From the NCBI GenBank assembly GCA_020698575.1, contig CM036240.1:15921711-15985710 (forward strand): DNA of 64,000 nucleotides, given 5' to 3'. Shown piece after piece: positions 44,270 to 56,204 of the stretch (its first letter is position 1; each line of letters opens with the position of its first letter). This stretch comes from Bostrychus sinensis (Eukaryota; Chordata; Actinopteri; Gobiiformes; Eleotridae). The position numbers and the translations under genes were made by a program. The notes below the pieces were generated by a model. It was not told the origin of the DNA and searched no databases. It worked only from the letters and a program-made list of their open reading frames with translations.

Positions 44270-45050
44270 CGCCCCATCCATTTACACTTGTTATTTCTTT
44301 TGGAATACTTTATTTTTGCTTTTTAAGGATAACCAAAGAACAAGACAAAGACCAAACAAACAACAACAGGTATACACTTCCCCCCTTAAAAAAAAAAAAA
44401 AAAGATGCTCCATTATTTTAAGGTACACAATGCAATTATCAGAGGTTAGTCACAATACATCTACGGGAATACATAGCTCTGCCAAATTTTGACAAAGCGG
44501 TGGTTGTATGTTATCTTTTCTAGAAGTACACAGAATACAGCAGTTTATCAATTTTCATTAAATTTCCAAGCAAGCAAATTTCTTGATCAAGAGGCAATGG
44601 AATTTGAGAGACCAAGTACAGAGCCCACATCTGCAGCACATAAGGAAACGTGTCAGACAAAACAGGTTTAGACTTGTGAATTTTCTCAGGAGTTGATGAA
44701 GCAAATTAAAGTGGACAATCCTGTGTTGTGCATTAATCTAAGCAGATAAACTGTCCTGACACAACTCTGACCAAAGTTGGTCTTCAACTGTGATATTTAA
44801 GTCTGATTCTCACTTTTCCTTAGACCTATACAGAGCTGGTTTAGGACACTGACTTAACAACAAAGAATATATTTTTGAAATAAGCGTATATGCTCCACCA
44901 TCATGCATCAACCTTTCTAACTTAGTGAGTTTGGGCAAAGCCAAGTTATTGTTCAAAGTGTTTTTTTTTTTTTAGAAATGACTGCAGCTGGAGGTAGCAA
45001 AAGAAAGTATTGTTGGACAAATGAATGATGATTACCTCTTAGTTGTTCAA
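44270..45050. other. AT-rich stretch between two Tc1 ends
   Basis: Contains a 16-base A run near 44388 and frames of 79 and 60 codons without motifs. It should hold transposase if the flanking ends belong to one element, but no DDE-type motif was recognised. Confidence 0.4.
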
Positions 45051-45054
45051 AAGT

Positions 45055-45201
45055 TATGAAAAATCCTCCATCACAACTTTTTTGAGTGTTGCTGCAATAT
45101 TATTTGTCATAAAAAGGTAAAATATCTTACCACCTGATATACTGTACACCTGTTTTTATTCACACAGTGTGCCAACATTTTTTTTTTGGAATTGGGGTTG
45201 C
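45055..45201 (+). mobile_element. Tc1/mariner relic, terminal fragment
   Basis: CATCACAACTTTTTTGAGTG, AAAAAGGTAAAATATCTTAC and AACATTTTTTTTTTGGAATT with GGGGTTG are the family's terminus. It may be the 3' partner of the 5' end at 43788, 1.4 kb upstream. Confidence 0.75.
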
Positions 45202-45204
45202 AAA

Positions 45205-46455
45205 ATAGAGATCCTTCAGTAATGCACAGGTATCAGAAACTGTTTCAAAAGCTGATGTGGCGGAGTGTGACAGCCCCGAAGAGATGACAAGAATAGCAAT
45301 ACAGTCTTCAAACAGAAAAACAAAGAGCTGACAAAAAAGTACTGGGGAAAATCTCTGAGGAGCTGTTCACTTAAAGAAAAACTATGCCTTTGAGGTGAGT
45401 TAAAAGTTGCAAAAGTAGATGATTATCAGACTTTGAGGTTTTTTCAGAGAAGCCACATTCACTTACATGTAGCGTAGTCTATTGGTTTTTAGCCCCAGTG
45501 CGTATGATCAGGAGATGCAGCGCTGATATGAAACCTGCTCTGTTATCCAATTCATCATCATCTAAACCTGCTTCAGCACTATTGGTTACTTCTGCAGATA
45601 AAGCGCACAGGACAATGTTTAAAGTATTTGAAGCACAGAAGAATAATACACATTGCAGGCTGCCTTAAAGAAAAAATATAACAAATAGTTTTACTTTTAG
45701 TACTAGTTGACAGTTGTATTTCATAAAAAAGCATACAGTACTCCTCTAATTTATTACTAAGATTTTACACATCCGTAATAAGACCAAAGGTTTTGCTGGT
45801 TTACTGTATATGCGTTTATTTTTCATATTTCTTTCTATTAATATACAAAAGAAGACAGAGAAAGTCACCCAAATCATGGCAACCCACAAGTTCTACAAAA
45901 AACAAGAAACAATAACCAGCACTGGCACCATTATTACGTGACAAAGACATGAGTGTGAAAAGTAAATTCTTTAATATTTACAGGTAATATACAGTATATG
46001 GTTAGTCCAACTACTGACATATTCTGGTGGGGATCCTCCAGGATTCTTTGCACGTCTTAAAAATTACTTCAAGTGCCCAATTTTCTTTAAAGTGAAATAT
46101 AACTAATTTGTGTGAAATCCACAGAAAATAGTTGAATTTGTGATTATCTATATCTATCAGTAAAATCACACCAAAACAAACTGATGGTAGCAATTAAGCT
46201 TCTACAAAACAACTTTGACTTTCATGAACATTGATTGGTGCTGAGGCTTTGCAGTGCATGCCTTACACTGATCTATATGTGGGATATGGTCCTGATTTGA
46301 ATCAAAACATAGTTTGATCAATTTTGCAATAAAACGATCAGAGGTCAGCGTTAAAGTAGTTCATCTGTTTAGAGCATAAATGCTACTGCACTAAATCTAA
46401 GTGTTAGTCGGGTGTGAAAAACTGCTGTTACTTCACTCACTAAAAGAACAAGTTT
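45205..46455. other. unique stretch, nothing recognised
   Basis: AT-rich DNA with no motif. Confidence 0.4.
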
Positions 46456-46459
46456 AAGT

Positions 46460-46640
46460 AGATTCGTTATCATTGTGAGATATGGTAAAAAGGCTTTGTG
46501 GGTCAATGAAAAGAGCATTTACACCAGAACTAGAAGATCTTCAAGTTTGAATCCAGATCTGGGCATTATTTTGTTACCATTGTGAAACAGGGCAGTGTCT
46601 TGACAGAGGTCTATGTTCTCTCACTGCTTCTAGTTTTGAT
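46460..46640 (+). repeat. tRNA-like SINE (family T) with E-type 3' end
   Basis: AAGGCTTTGTGGGTCAATGA (A box), AAAGAGCATTTACACCAGAA, AAGTTTGAATCCAGATCTGG (B box), TTACCATTGTGAAACAGGGC, GACAGAGGTCTATGTTCTCT and CACTGCTTCTAGTTTTG. This is the best-preserved B box of the family in the window. Confidence 0.82.
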
Positions 46641-46644
46641 TTTT

Positions 46645-48000
46645 CTTTTGTGTTAGTTCATTGATACTACTTTCGTTGCAGCCTTTCTTAAAATCTCTAG
46701 AAATGTCGTAAGCACTATTCTGTCGTTTATTAGCCTGGCTAGCCATACAACCACTTTTCTATTCTATACAAAGGATTAGTCTGGTACCGTTTGGTTTGAG
46801 TTTGATTTCCAGTAAACAGAAATATCACAAGCAAAGTATCCAATCAGAGAAATGAAGGGTGGGACATAAGCAGAGCACGGACTCAAATCAACAACAAACA
46901 TGGCGGCGTGGTTAGAGACGTATGACTGTTGTTGTTTTAGCCATAAAACACCAGAATTCACTGTCTTATGAACAACTCTGCCAATTTCCAAATGGGGGGC
47001 AGCAGCAAAAGTCAGTTGTCAAAACACTTCCAGAAAAAGTCAGCAAAAAGATGTGAATTTCATAAGTAACCTAAACTTGAGAAACTTAACCCTCAGCCCC
47101 TCCTGGCACCTTTTCAAATGTATGTTTTGCTCGTATTTTCTCATATCTTATGTTAGGGTGATGATATTTAACAAAGATGTTCATTAATAAATTAATTTTA
47201 GAATTTCAGAATTTTAAATGAAACAAAAAACATATATTTTTCTACTGTCTGGGCAAAAAAACTCACATTCTTCCTCTTACAGCCCCATTTGGTCCCAATG
47301 ACTTACATTAAAATCACTTATTTTTACTCTACTGCCATTGCAATACAGAAATGTTAAATTATGTTAATTCCTCTGTAACCGTATCAGTCAGAGGCTAAAA
47401 AAACAAAAAACAAAAAAAAAATAAAAATAAAAACACACACAAACCAAAAAAAAAAAATCACCAAATCCACATTTTCTCATTGTATTGTAGGAAAAAGTTC
47501 TCTTATAATTTAGTTTCAGCTCTTTTTTGTGTGATTTTCTGCCCTTTTTTTGCCATGGCACAAAAAGTAAAAATTAATCAATATCAGTTTTAGGCCTAAT
47601 CAGTAACCTATCCAGGGCTGGTAATTCCTGCATGAACAAAAAAGTATTTTGCTTCTTTAAGTAGTAAATAATAAGTAAATAGCATGTTTTATTTACAAAT
47701 GTGTTGTAATTATATGAACAAATTGGCATTTAGAGGGTTAAAAATATATTTTTAAAAAATTGTTATGTATGATGAGTACAGGAGTTAATGGTCAAAAAAC
47801 AAAAAAAGTTTTTTTCTACATGTTTTAAATTTTTAAATGTGACCCAGTGACCTAAAAGGGCTTTAAGAGGAAGAATATGACTTTTTTAAAGAAAGGCTTG
47901 AGTGTTAACATAATGATGCAAATGGTTACATATTATTGAAAAATAAAACTGACTTGATAGATGTGAGTGGTAAAAGTATAAATTGCGTAGGAATGTGCAA
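46645..48000. other. unique AT-rich stretch, nothing recognised
   Basis: A-rich low complexity at 47397-47458 (AAAACAAAAAACAAAA-type). No gene was recognised. Confidence 0.4.
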
Positions 48001-48680
48001 TAAAAAATAAGCTGCAGCAGTCACAGACCAGCCTCACTTAGGGAAGTAGTATAAAACTCCTCTGGCCAAACAAAGCCATAAGTTCCAGTGGACTAGTCAA
48101 GGGCAGCACAACAGCAGTGACGGAGGGAGGCAGCTTTACCACTCTAATGTCTTTATTTAATGCCAGGCTCTCTCCAGGCCCCTCCTCTGCTCTGAGTGTT
48201 TGCCTTTTGGCTCCGCACTCTTACAGTGTGCAGTGACTTGGCCCATGGGTGTCCAGCTCATGGGTCCCATTTGGCAAGGTCGAACCAGTGTTCAGAGAGG
48301 CAAGCAGGTGGACGTAGAACTCCCCAGCGCCACATTGTAGACGGCCAACAAGCCAGTGTCAGAAAGACTGCTCTTCAGGGCCTGGATGGGCTGCAGGGCT
48401 TATAGGGTGAAGTGAGGTTTGTCATTGGTTTGCATCACACTGGGCCCCTCAGTCCCTCCAGGATTCTGTCATTACAAAGGATTACATCTAATGGCCCCTT
48501 GGAGCAGTGGAAAACAACCCCAAGATAAGGCTATAGCTGCAGTGACTTTGGCTTCACAGTCTTTTGTTGTGCTGCGATGCACACAATCTAAACACCACTG
48601 TATACATATCTCTTTAGAAAGGCTTTCAGAGTCTCTGTTGGTTGTTTGAGAAGTGGGCAGACTGTAGATCAAAGCGCAGG
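48000..48680. other. compositionally complex unique block
   Basis: GC-richer repeat-free DNA with frames of 69 and 76 codons on the plus strand and 66 on the minus strand. No known domain. Conserved non-coding DNA or a cryptic exon are both possible. Confidence 0.25.
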
Positions 48681-48684
48681 TGTA

Positions 48685-49951
48685 TTCATGGGTTAAATAG
48701 GCATGGACCTATACTCCAACCATTTCAGGTAAACACACTTTTTTCCTTAATAATTTTTCATGACCTTTCCATTACTTTTCAAAAACCTTTCACCAAATCT
48801 GTGGGAATAAAAAAACACTAGATTTCTATAACTTTCACAAAACTTTATATCAAACAATTGAAAACAACAATCCAAAATCTGGAAAATGCACTCAAAATGT
48901 ATGTATTTTCTATGTTTTTCATGACTGCATGAATCCTATTATAAGACAAGAAAAGATAAGCTTTCTGTTTGCCTGGAAAGTTGTTTTACTCAAACTACAA
49001 TCGATGTAAGAAACATAATATCAAGGCAAGTTGCATAAAATTCAGTCAGTCGCCTGTAAGAACATTGCAATTTCACTCATCGCAACACAATTGTTTGGTC
49101 AAATTGCTTATTTGTGAGAAAATAACTACATCGACTTGGCTCCAGACTTATTGAAGAAAGTCATTTTGGGAAACCATTATGGCATGTAGTTAAATGACTC
49201 AAAATCTGGATAGCATATCAACATTTGAATGTAGGAGGTAAATAAAAGACAAGAAGCAGTATTCTCATTTTAACACAAACACATCTCATAAAACTTTAAA
49301 AAAACAAGTATTACTCATTAGTGTGTTTTCCTGATGAGGGTCAATAATCACCAATGATTGTAAAGATTAACTGGAGCAGAAAGGTTACCTATCTGTTGGA
49401 CTGACAGGGTTTGGCATTTAGAGGTGAAATCCCAAAGCTGCATGAGTCACAAACATGGACACTTAAGTACAGACTCCTGGGACAATGGCAAAGGTTAAAA
49501 TTGACCAGCAACTTTTGTTAGTATAAGTGTGTTTGGCTACTGACACTTGTAACTACACAATCATTACTAAATTGGCATACATTTCCAACAGTGTGAGAAA
49601 AGCTGCTTAAATCCCCAAGAGCCATACTGTAAATCCAATCAGTTTCCATTTGTCTAAGTTACTTTTATTGTTTTTGTTAGCATCTGCTCTGACAGCAAAT
49701 AAAAACAGAAGAAAGACTACAGCTTGTGCAGCACACTACAGAATCTGGTGTTGTTCATAAAACACCATCTTCTGTAGAGGGGGCTGCCAAGAGCCCAAGG
49801 AGGAAACAAGTCTGACACACACCACACACCCTCTGTGTACCGCTCCCAAGCCTGGCTAAATTAAGAGGATTACGTCAAGTAGGGCAAAAAATATGCAAAT
49901 GACTGCATGCTAGTAGACAGATTTGCTTGGGCGGCCCCAGAAGGGTAAAGC

Positions 49952-49985
<34 letters not shown>

Positions 49986-50235
49986 TTAAAAAATTTAGTC
50001 ACGTAGCCAACTGTTGTGTGTGTGAATATGTTGAGATCTGTGTGTGTACCTTGAGTTTTGGTTTGTACATTTTAGTTCATAGCTCATCTGAGTCTGCTGT
50101 ACCACAACATGAAAGCCATTAAACCATTAAGCTTGTGTGGTGCCACTTGCTCAAAGCCTTAAACAATAGTTAAGGTGTTTCAAAGTGAAGGGAAGAGTGA
50201 AGAGGTTGCCATTTATATTGCAATATACTGTGTAT
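48685..50235. other. unique stretch with a 30-base poly-A
   Basis: 48740-48830 has TTTCATGACCTTTCCATTAC, a word of a common teleost repeat, without recognisable ends. Poly-A at 49953-49982. Otherwise nothing was recognised. Confidence 0.4.
49953..49982 (+). repeat. poly-A tract
   Basis: A run of 30 A, the longest pure mononucleotide run in the window. Confidence 0.97.
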
Positions 50236-50240
50236 TTACT

Positions 50241-50551
50241 AAAAATAATGGATTAGATTTATATAGTGCTGACAACTGAGTCCATTTTTCATTCACTGCA
50301 CAGTCACGCACTGGTTGTGGTGAGCTAACTCCTTGGGGCAGACTGTTGGAGACATGGCAGCCATACCGTGCCAATGCCCTCTCCGATCACCACTAAACAC
50401 ATCATGACAATCACACTAACACATTCATACACCATAGCCACAAACAATGGAGGCAAAATGGGTGAACAACAGCAATTTGAACTGGGGGGAGCAGGAATTG
50501 AACCGCCAACCGCCCAGTTAGTGGGCAACCAGCTCTACCTCATGAGCCTCC
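50241..50551 (-). repeat. tRNA-derived SINE, V-like family, long copy
   Basis: Minus strand: GGCTCATGAGGTAGAGCTGG (A box), TTGCCCACTAACTGGGCGGT, GGCGGTTCAATTCC (B box), GTATGAATGTGTTAGTGTGA, CAGTCTGCCCCAAGGAGTTA and CACTATATAAATCTAATCCA at the tail. It is essentially complete from head to tail. Confidence 0.85.
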
Positions 50552-50555
50552 TTAG

Positions 50556-51770
50556 TTATATTTCCCAGTAGCTGTCAAAACCAAAAAGGCCTAAATTCAT
50601 GGGGCAATTTTTGTTTTAATATTGCTGAATATAAAAGATTTTACAAGGTCCCACAAAGTGTCCAATATCTGAAGTTACAATCTGGAAAAACAGTCGCAGT
50701 GGATACAGTTTCATTCCTTTATCCACCATGATATTCCACCAGTCCCACTGTCGCTGTAGACATAGCAAAGACAATCGTGCAGTTGCGATGATTTAAGGAT
50801 ATCCCTGTGTGTTGGAATTGTTAAACAAGCACAATGGAGCAGATATAGCTGTGAATTGATTTATCTGTGTTAACATTCTGCATGAGGTGTGAGTGGCAGA
50901 AACAAAGTGCTGAGTTAATTCACTTAACCTCTATTGTTCTGTGCTCTCACGCAGAGGCAGTTATTGATTCCTGCAACACGGCAATCAAACTCTCCTAGGT
51001 ACACAAATACAAATAAACACACGCAGTATACAGTATGCACACAATCGCAGACCAATGAATAAAGACATGCAATCAGACAGGGAGGGAACGGAGTCATCTG
51101 AATTACACACACAGTCGATAGGAAGTAGTGAGAGAGATATACTCTCAGTCTGGCAGAGAGTGAGTCCCAATGGGAAGTGTAGTCTTACTTACTAATTAGC
51201 TTCATATTTTCCTCAGAATTAGTTTAATAATAAAATGCTCATTGAAGAGTTTTAACATCAAGTCCCTTATCGTTTAGACAACAGCTTTGGTCACGAGGGT
51301 ACAATTAACAGGCTTGTAAAAAGTAGTACTTGTTTTATTTGCAAAGACTAATTTCTCTATTTTAATTTTTTTATTTTTAACTTTGCCAAAGAGAGCTTTT
51401 CTGACATGGGTGTGTAGGTTAACTTGTTTGTAATGTAAAGTAATGTTCACCCTTTGATAAAGCCAAGGGGAAAAAAAAATGCTTTTGGTGAAACACTGTC
51501 TGGGTCCAGGTAAGTTTTTGACAGATTGTGTAAAGTTGTACAAGGGCTACTAACAGCAGCCACAAGGACCAAAAGATTAATTTTAGGTTGTTACCACTGG
51601 GAAATATACCATTGTTCGACTGAATATGTATTTTAGTACACTTTTTGCAGGACATACATATGGTGACTTGGGCACAATAAACACAATAACTCAAAAATGC
51701 AATGCCATTGGTAGAGTAGTCCACTAAAACATAATTAGTGGACATGTATATCATTTATCTTCCAGCAAAT
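50556..51770. other. unique stretch, nothing recognised
   Basis: Overlapping minus-strand frames of 89 and 111 codons (51274-51754) carry no known domain and start in AT-rich DNA. Confidence 0.4.
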
Positions 51771-51774
51771 ATGA

Positions 51775-51940
51775 GTCTTAGGCGGGGCACACCCTAGACA
51801 ATGGCCAGTTAGTCACAGGGCTGATACACTGACAGACAGCCATTCACTCTCCCAACTTGGAGAGATTTAGATTCACCAATTCAGTAACACATGCATGTTT
51901 TTAAAGATGATGCTAACCACTCTGCCACCACCCACCCCAT
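51775..51940 (+). repeat. interspersed repeat, family R
   Basis: GGCGGGGCACACCCTAGACA, ATGGCCAGTTAGTCACAGGG, GACAGACAGCCATTCACTCT and CTAACCACTCTGCCACCACC. There is an internal deletion before the 3' block. Confidence 0.8.
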
Positions 51941-51944
51941 GTAA

Positions 51945-53340
51945 TATCTCAAAGTTGTAAAATATGTAGAAATATATCCCAAATCCTGCTGATAAGTCTC
52001 GGTGTCTTGATTGTTAGATGCACTGACAATGAAACTCAACAAAAGCTGTTTAAGTGAAGTGGAGGATCTAAATCTGTGTTATTATAATCATTATCCTGTC
52101 ACTGTGTCTTAAAAGTGCCTTCACATCCTCATACAAACCTGCTGAGTTTAGTCTATGAGGCTCTCTGCAGCTAATTTCTGTAAAAATGTGCAGTCTGCAG
52201 AGCCTCGCTCCAAGGTCTACAGAATCAGTTGCTTTTATTATAGAGGGAAAAATATCATCCCATCTGTATGAACGCTCAGGCAGTAGAACTCTGTCTAGAC
52301 AGCAGGTCCACTGAGGAAAACCAACTCTCGTGTCCACACAAATTGTGACAAATCACTCTGCCCTAGACAATGAAGAAGAAGCAATATGGACTTTGATAAC
52401 TGTGAAGGTTGAGTAAGAAACATTCAAGGTAAATAAAAACCAAAGGTGTGGAGGGAGATCTGGTATGAGCTAGTGGGATTTCATAGTGTGTGTGTGTATA
52501 AAGTCATTTTGTGATGTGTATGAGTTGGGATGATTGTGACATTTTCACAGTTTGTCTTTTTTTCCGTCAAGGTCAAAACACCCTTTTCACCACAGCAACA
52601 GTGTGGCTAGCTTTTTATATAAATATATGTTTGGGGTTCAGTGCAATAGATTTTATCAGCACTGTAAAAAAAATAAATAAAATAAAATACATAAATAAAT
52701 AAAAAAATAAAGGTGCTATGAGCAGTATATACTTGTTATGTCTCATAAAAATGCTAGTGCTCCATGATATAAGGAAAACATGTTTAAATCAAATATTAGT
52801 TTTACAGATAACAATAGTACAGCTGATTTATTCACAATTAAAAATATATTTTACATAATGGCCAAGCTGTTTTTGTGTTTTTGTTTCCATTTTTTGTTTT
52901 GGTTCTAAAACCCTGCATTGCCGATCGTCCAATCAGAAAGGAAACCATTGTTTTGATTTAGACTGCAGTAGAAACTAGACTGCACTTTTCAAACCAGCAC
53001 GAGCGCATAATGCTTAGAGTACCTTTATAATGAAAAAAAAAAGAAAGTAATTTTTAATCTTGTATTTCATTTTTTTCAGTATTGATTATGTTAAACTGTA
53101 CCAATTCACCACCATTCAAGTTCAAGCTGTGGGTTTAGTTTTTCGACAAACAGAAACTTGAATTCATTTCCAAGGTTTTGCTTTTTTTTTTTTTTTTGTG
53201 ATTTTAATTTGCATAAACAGATGCAGCTAAATAGACATTTTCTTGCTTTTCTGCCAATGAGAGCCTTTCCTTTGATGGTGTGTGCCGTCATATTGAAATC
53301 TCAGCAACATCTCATAACATCTTAAGGTCTCATTTTTTCA
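51945..53340. other. unique stretch with TAAA low complexity
   Basis: (TAAA)n-type DNA at 52665-52712 and a 15-base T run near 53182. An 89-codon minus-strand frame (52068-52337) has no motif. Confidence 0.4.
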
Positions 53341-53353
53341 CAGATTATTCCCA

Positions 53354-53666
53354 TTAAAATTTGCTACTGGTTTTCCTCAAATCCATGTAAAGAAAATCCC
53401 ATAGTTTTCTATATAACAACATCTCCGTCTTCCTCTGCCATGCTCCCATCCTTTGACACAGGGCTCTGTTGCCAACTGTAACTCCTGCTCTAGCACCAGG
53501 ACCTTGCTGGTGCCCCTCTCTCCGCTCCTGTCTCTGGAGATGTGGGTCACAGACTGCACTACGCCCGCTGCCAGAGCCCGGTGCTCTCAACACACAAACC
53601 CAGTCTGTTCGGACCGTCCTGACCCTCACCCATCCATCTGCACTGTCATCTGCTGCAGGGAGCTAA
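53354..53666 (-). other. GC-rich open region, possible exon, unidentified
   Basis: A locally GC-rich block is open on the minus strand for 91 codons and on the plus strand for 100 and 65 codons. The minus-strand product is basic and Arg/Gln-rich in its middle (SGRSAVCDPHLQRQERREGH). No family was recognised and the splice sites are not convincing. GC richness alone explains long frames on both strands. Confidence 0.18.
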
Positions 53667-53997
53667 CTCAGAGACCAGCATGCAGTTATAAAGTGCTAGA
53701 AAACAATACATCAAGAAGCTATTTTCTACTTTTGTCTGTGGTAAGTAATAAGTAAACATGATAAAGTCAAAGCAATAGTTTTAGCTTAACTTAGTTTAGT
53801 GACAAAAGGATTGTTATTTTTAAGAAATCTAAAATTACAAAATCACAAATTGGAGAACTTCTAATTAAGGGGTAAATGCCACAAAAGCTTTATACCTCAC
53901 ACACAAAAACAGTAATCAAACTCTAACCCAGTTGATCTGAGTTATCTTGGCTAGCAGATGAACACACAAACTAAACAAACAAACAACATGCTGCAGA

Positions 53998-54150
53998 ATA
54001 GCTTGGTTGGTAGCGCTGCAGTGCATATACAAGGCAACTACAGCCTGCCTCTGCGTTGTGGGTTTAAGTGCAAGCTCTGACAGTTTGCCAAATGTCTCTC
54101 AGCGCTCTCTCCCCGAGTATCTGCTACCCTGCTCTATCAATAAAAGACTA
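53998..54150 (+). repeat. tRNA-derived SINE (family H)
   Basis: GCTTGGTTGGTAGCGCTGCA (A-box region), CAACTACAGCCTGCCTCTGC, TTGTGGGTTTAAGTGCAAGC (B box), GCGCTCTCTCCCCGAGTATC and a 3' end TATCAATAAAAGACTAAAAA. It is followed by CA/A-rich DNA. Confidence 0.78.
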
Positions 54151-54154
54151 AAAA

Positions 54155-54635
54155 AAAACATACACACACAAAAAACAACAACACACACACAAAAAAAACA
54201 AAGCTAACCTCTGTTTTAAGACTTGGTGCTTTGATTATTTTACAAATCCTTACATAAGTATATGAATTGCATTACATTTCTCCTAAGATTGCAATTCTTA
54301 GGTTGTTCCTCATGGTCAACGAAATGTCCAATTTGGTCTCATATGACAAGTCAAATCTAACACAAGCAATATCCATCTTCCACCCTTACTACAACGTACA
54401 ATAAACTGACAAAAATCCCAGAAATACTATGACACAGAAAAAATGAATGGTACAAAATGTGAAATCCTGTGTCAAATTGTCTGTTGGATCCTCTGCTATG
54501 TTGGGCAATTTCAGTTAAAGTTCAGATGAAGACTGCCAGCGTTGGCACAAGACAGACATGGAAAAAAATAAGTTACCAAATTCCATTGTGAAAATAGACA
54601 AGGAATCAAAACTTGCTCAGACTTTCTCCCATTTT
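54155..54635. other. unique stretch, nothing recognised
   Basis: Starts with CACACAAAAAA low complexity, then plain AT-rich DNA. Confidence 0.4.
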
Positions 54636-54639
54636 TTTA

Positions 54640-55100
54640 AGTTGGCTGATTTCACCTAAATCTTCTATCATCTAATGCATCTCAGAGGTGTTTTACCCTA
54701 ACATGACCTGGGCTGACAAATTGACAGCAAATCTTGCGCTGAAATCGTCACACATGTTCGGCCTCACTCATCCAACACCCCTCCTTCTGTTGCGTCCTGT
54801 TTAGCTCAGTAAACACGGGACACCAGAGGATCCCATTCATCAGGTTAACTCGGCAGACAAACAGATGGGGTCTAAGCTAACTCCTGTGGCTTCCCCCTGA
54901 GACGCATTACAAACCGCATTCATTGACTGACTGTGGGAGGTGGCTGCTGTTTGGATTTTACTTTTATACTCCGTTAAGCAAACAGATCTGCTGTATTCAC
55001 ATCACACACGGTAGACTTGACTTTTATCATCATCCCTGTAATTCAAGATTAAGAGCATATACGCACAGATGTACTTTGAAGATGTTGTGACCTAGTTGTC
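54640..55100. promoter_or_regulatory. candidate conserved non-coding element
   Basis: A repeat-free, compositionally balanced block with AACATGACCTGGGCTGACAA, TGCGCTGAAATCGTCACACA, TTCATCAGGTTAACTCGGCA and ACGCATTACAAACCGCATTC. No coding frame. Confidence 0.3.
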
Positions 55101-55182
55101 AAGCCATCACAGTGTGGCCTTGTATCAGCCACTAACAGATGCCATCTGTGTTTTTGGTGCAACTATGCCCACAATTATCTCT

Positions 55183-55557
55183 GCCAAGAAGGTTATGTTT
55201 TTGCAGGTGTTGTTAGTTTGTTTCTTGTTAGCAAGATAACTCAAAAAGTAATAATTAGAGTTTGATTAAAACAATTTCAGGAAAGGTAAATATTTGTTGT
55301 TTGCATACAGAATCATTGCAAGATAGGGTCACAATACTACCTCCCACCACAAGGTGACAGTAAAGGAACAAAATATTGCTTTAATGGATATTTTACCATG
55401 ATGAGAAAGAATATAAAGGCTTTGTGGCTTAATAGATACATACATACAATAGATAGTACATATACCCCTGAACTAGTCCAACACAGTATATTTTCTATTG
55501 CAAGATAGGGCCAGTGCCTTGGTGGAGGTCTGTGCTTTCTTAGTGCTTCTAGTTTGA
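55183..55557 (+). repeat. composite family E repeat carrying the T tRNA-like module
   Basis: 5' part: CTCTGCCAAGAAGGTTATGT, TTGTTAGCAAGATAACTCAA. Module: GGCTTTGTGGCTTAATAGAT, ATACCCCTGAACTAG. 3' part: TTGCAAGATAGGGCCAGTGC, CTTGGTGGAGGTCTGTGCTT and AGTGCTTCTAGTTTG. It is the most complete composite copy in the window. Confidence 0.82.
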
Positions 55558-55617
55558 CAACGCATTGTTATCATGTGGACCACACCACCTATAGAGAAGA
55601 CTTGGAACAAGAATTAG

Positions 55618-55700
55618 GGTATTTGTAGTCCAGATGCCTTTTCTGACTCAGTCTTCTTTATTTATCTAGGCTTGGGATCAGCACAAAGACTATGCAAGAG
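55618..55700 (-). repeat. SINE fragment, family G
   Basis: Minus strand: TTTGTGCTGATCCCAAGCCT, AGATAAATAAAGAAGACTGA, GAAAAGGCATCTGGAC. Confidence 0.65.
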
Positions 55701-55704
55701 ACTA

Positions 55705-56135
55705 AGAAAGACTAAAAAAAAAAAAAACAGACCTAACCATTGTTCCCTACAGAATACAAGTCAAACTTGGATAGTAAATGAAAAGTGGTTAGCCGTATTG
55801 AATTATTTGGTGATACAAAAATAAAATAGTGTGAACCAACAAGACAGGTATTAGAAAGCACCTTGTAATATTCCCCCGAAGATGAGGCAACACAAGCAGC
55901 ATCTTTCCAAACAATTCAACTTGTTTGTTATATCACCAAAAAATACTGCTCTGCCAGTTTTTCTTGCAATATGGCGCTGTCTTTAAATGCACACACAGTT
56001 AACAATGGTGACAGATTGTGAGGCAGTAGGCAAAAAGAACCACTTTTATTGTAAAAACCTAAAAACATCTACAGTCCGCCCTGGCAAAGTACAACACACA
56101 CTGTTCATGCTGAATGCAGCACAATGGCAGCAGTT
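55705..56135. other. unique stretch, nothing recognised
   Basis: A 13-base A run near 55716. No motif. Confidence 0.4.
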
Positions 56136-56139
56136 TACC

Positions 56140-56140
<1 letters not shown>

Positions 56141-56175
<35 letters not shown>

Positions 56176-56202
56176 ATGCGTGCGTGTGTGCGTGTGTGTG
56201 TG
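56141..56202 (+). repeat. (TG)n microsatellite, interrupted
   Basis: 17 uninterrupted TG units, then CATGCGTGCG-type interruptions and further TG to about 56202. The 185-codon minus-strand frame across it reads it as HTHTHT, which is a by-product. Confidence 0.97.
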
Positions 56203-56204
56203 GT

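Noticed and set aside
46490..46570. Functional tRNA gene
   Set aside because: A and B boxes are recognisable, but the acceptor stem and anticodon arm do not pair and the same sequence recurs as a SINE.
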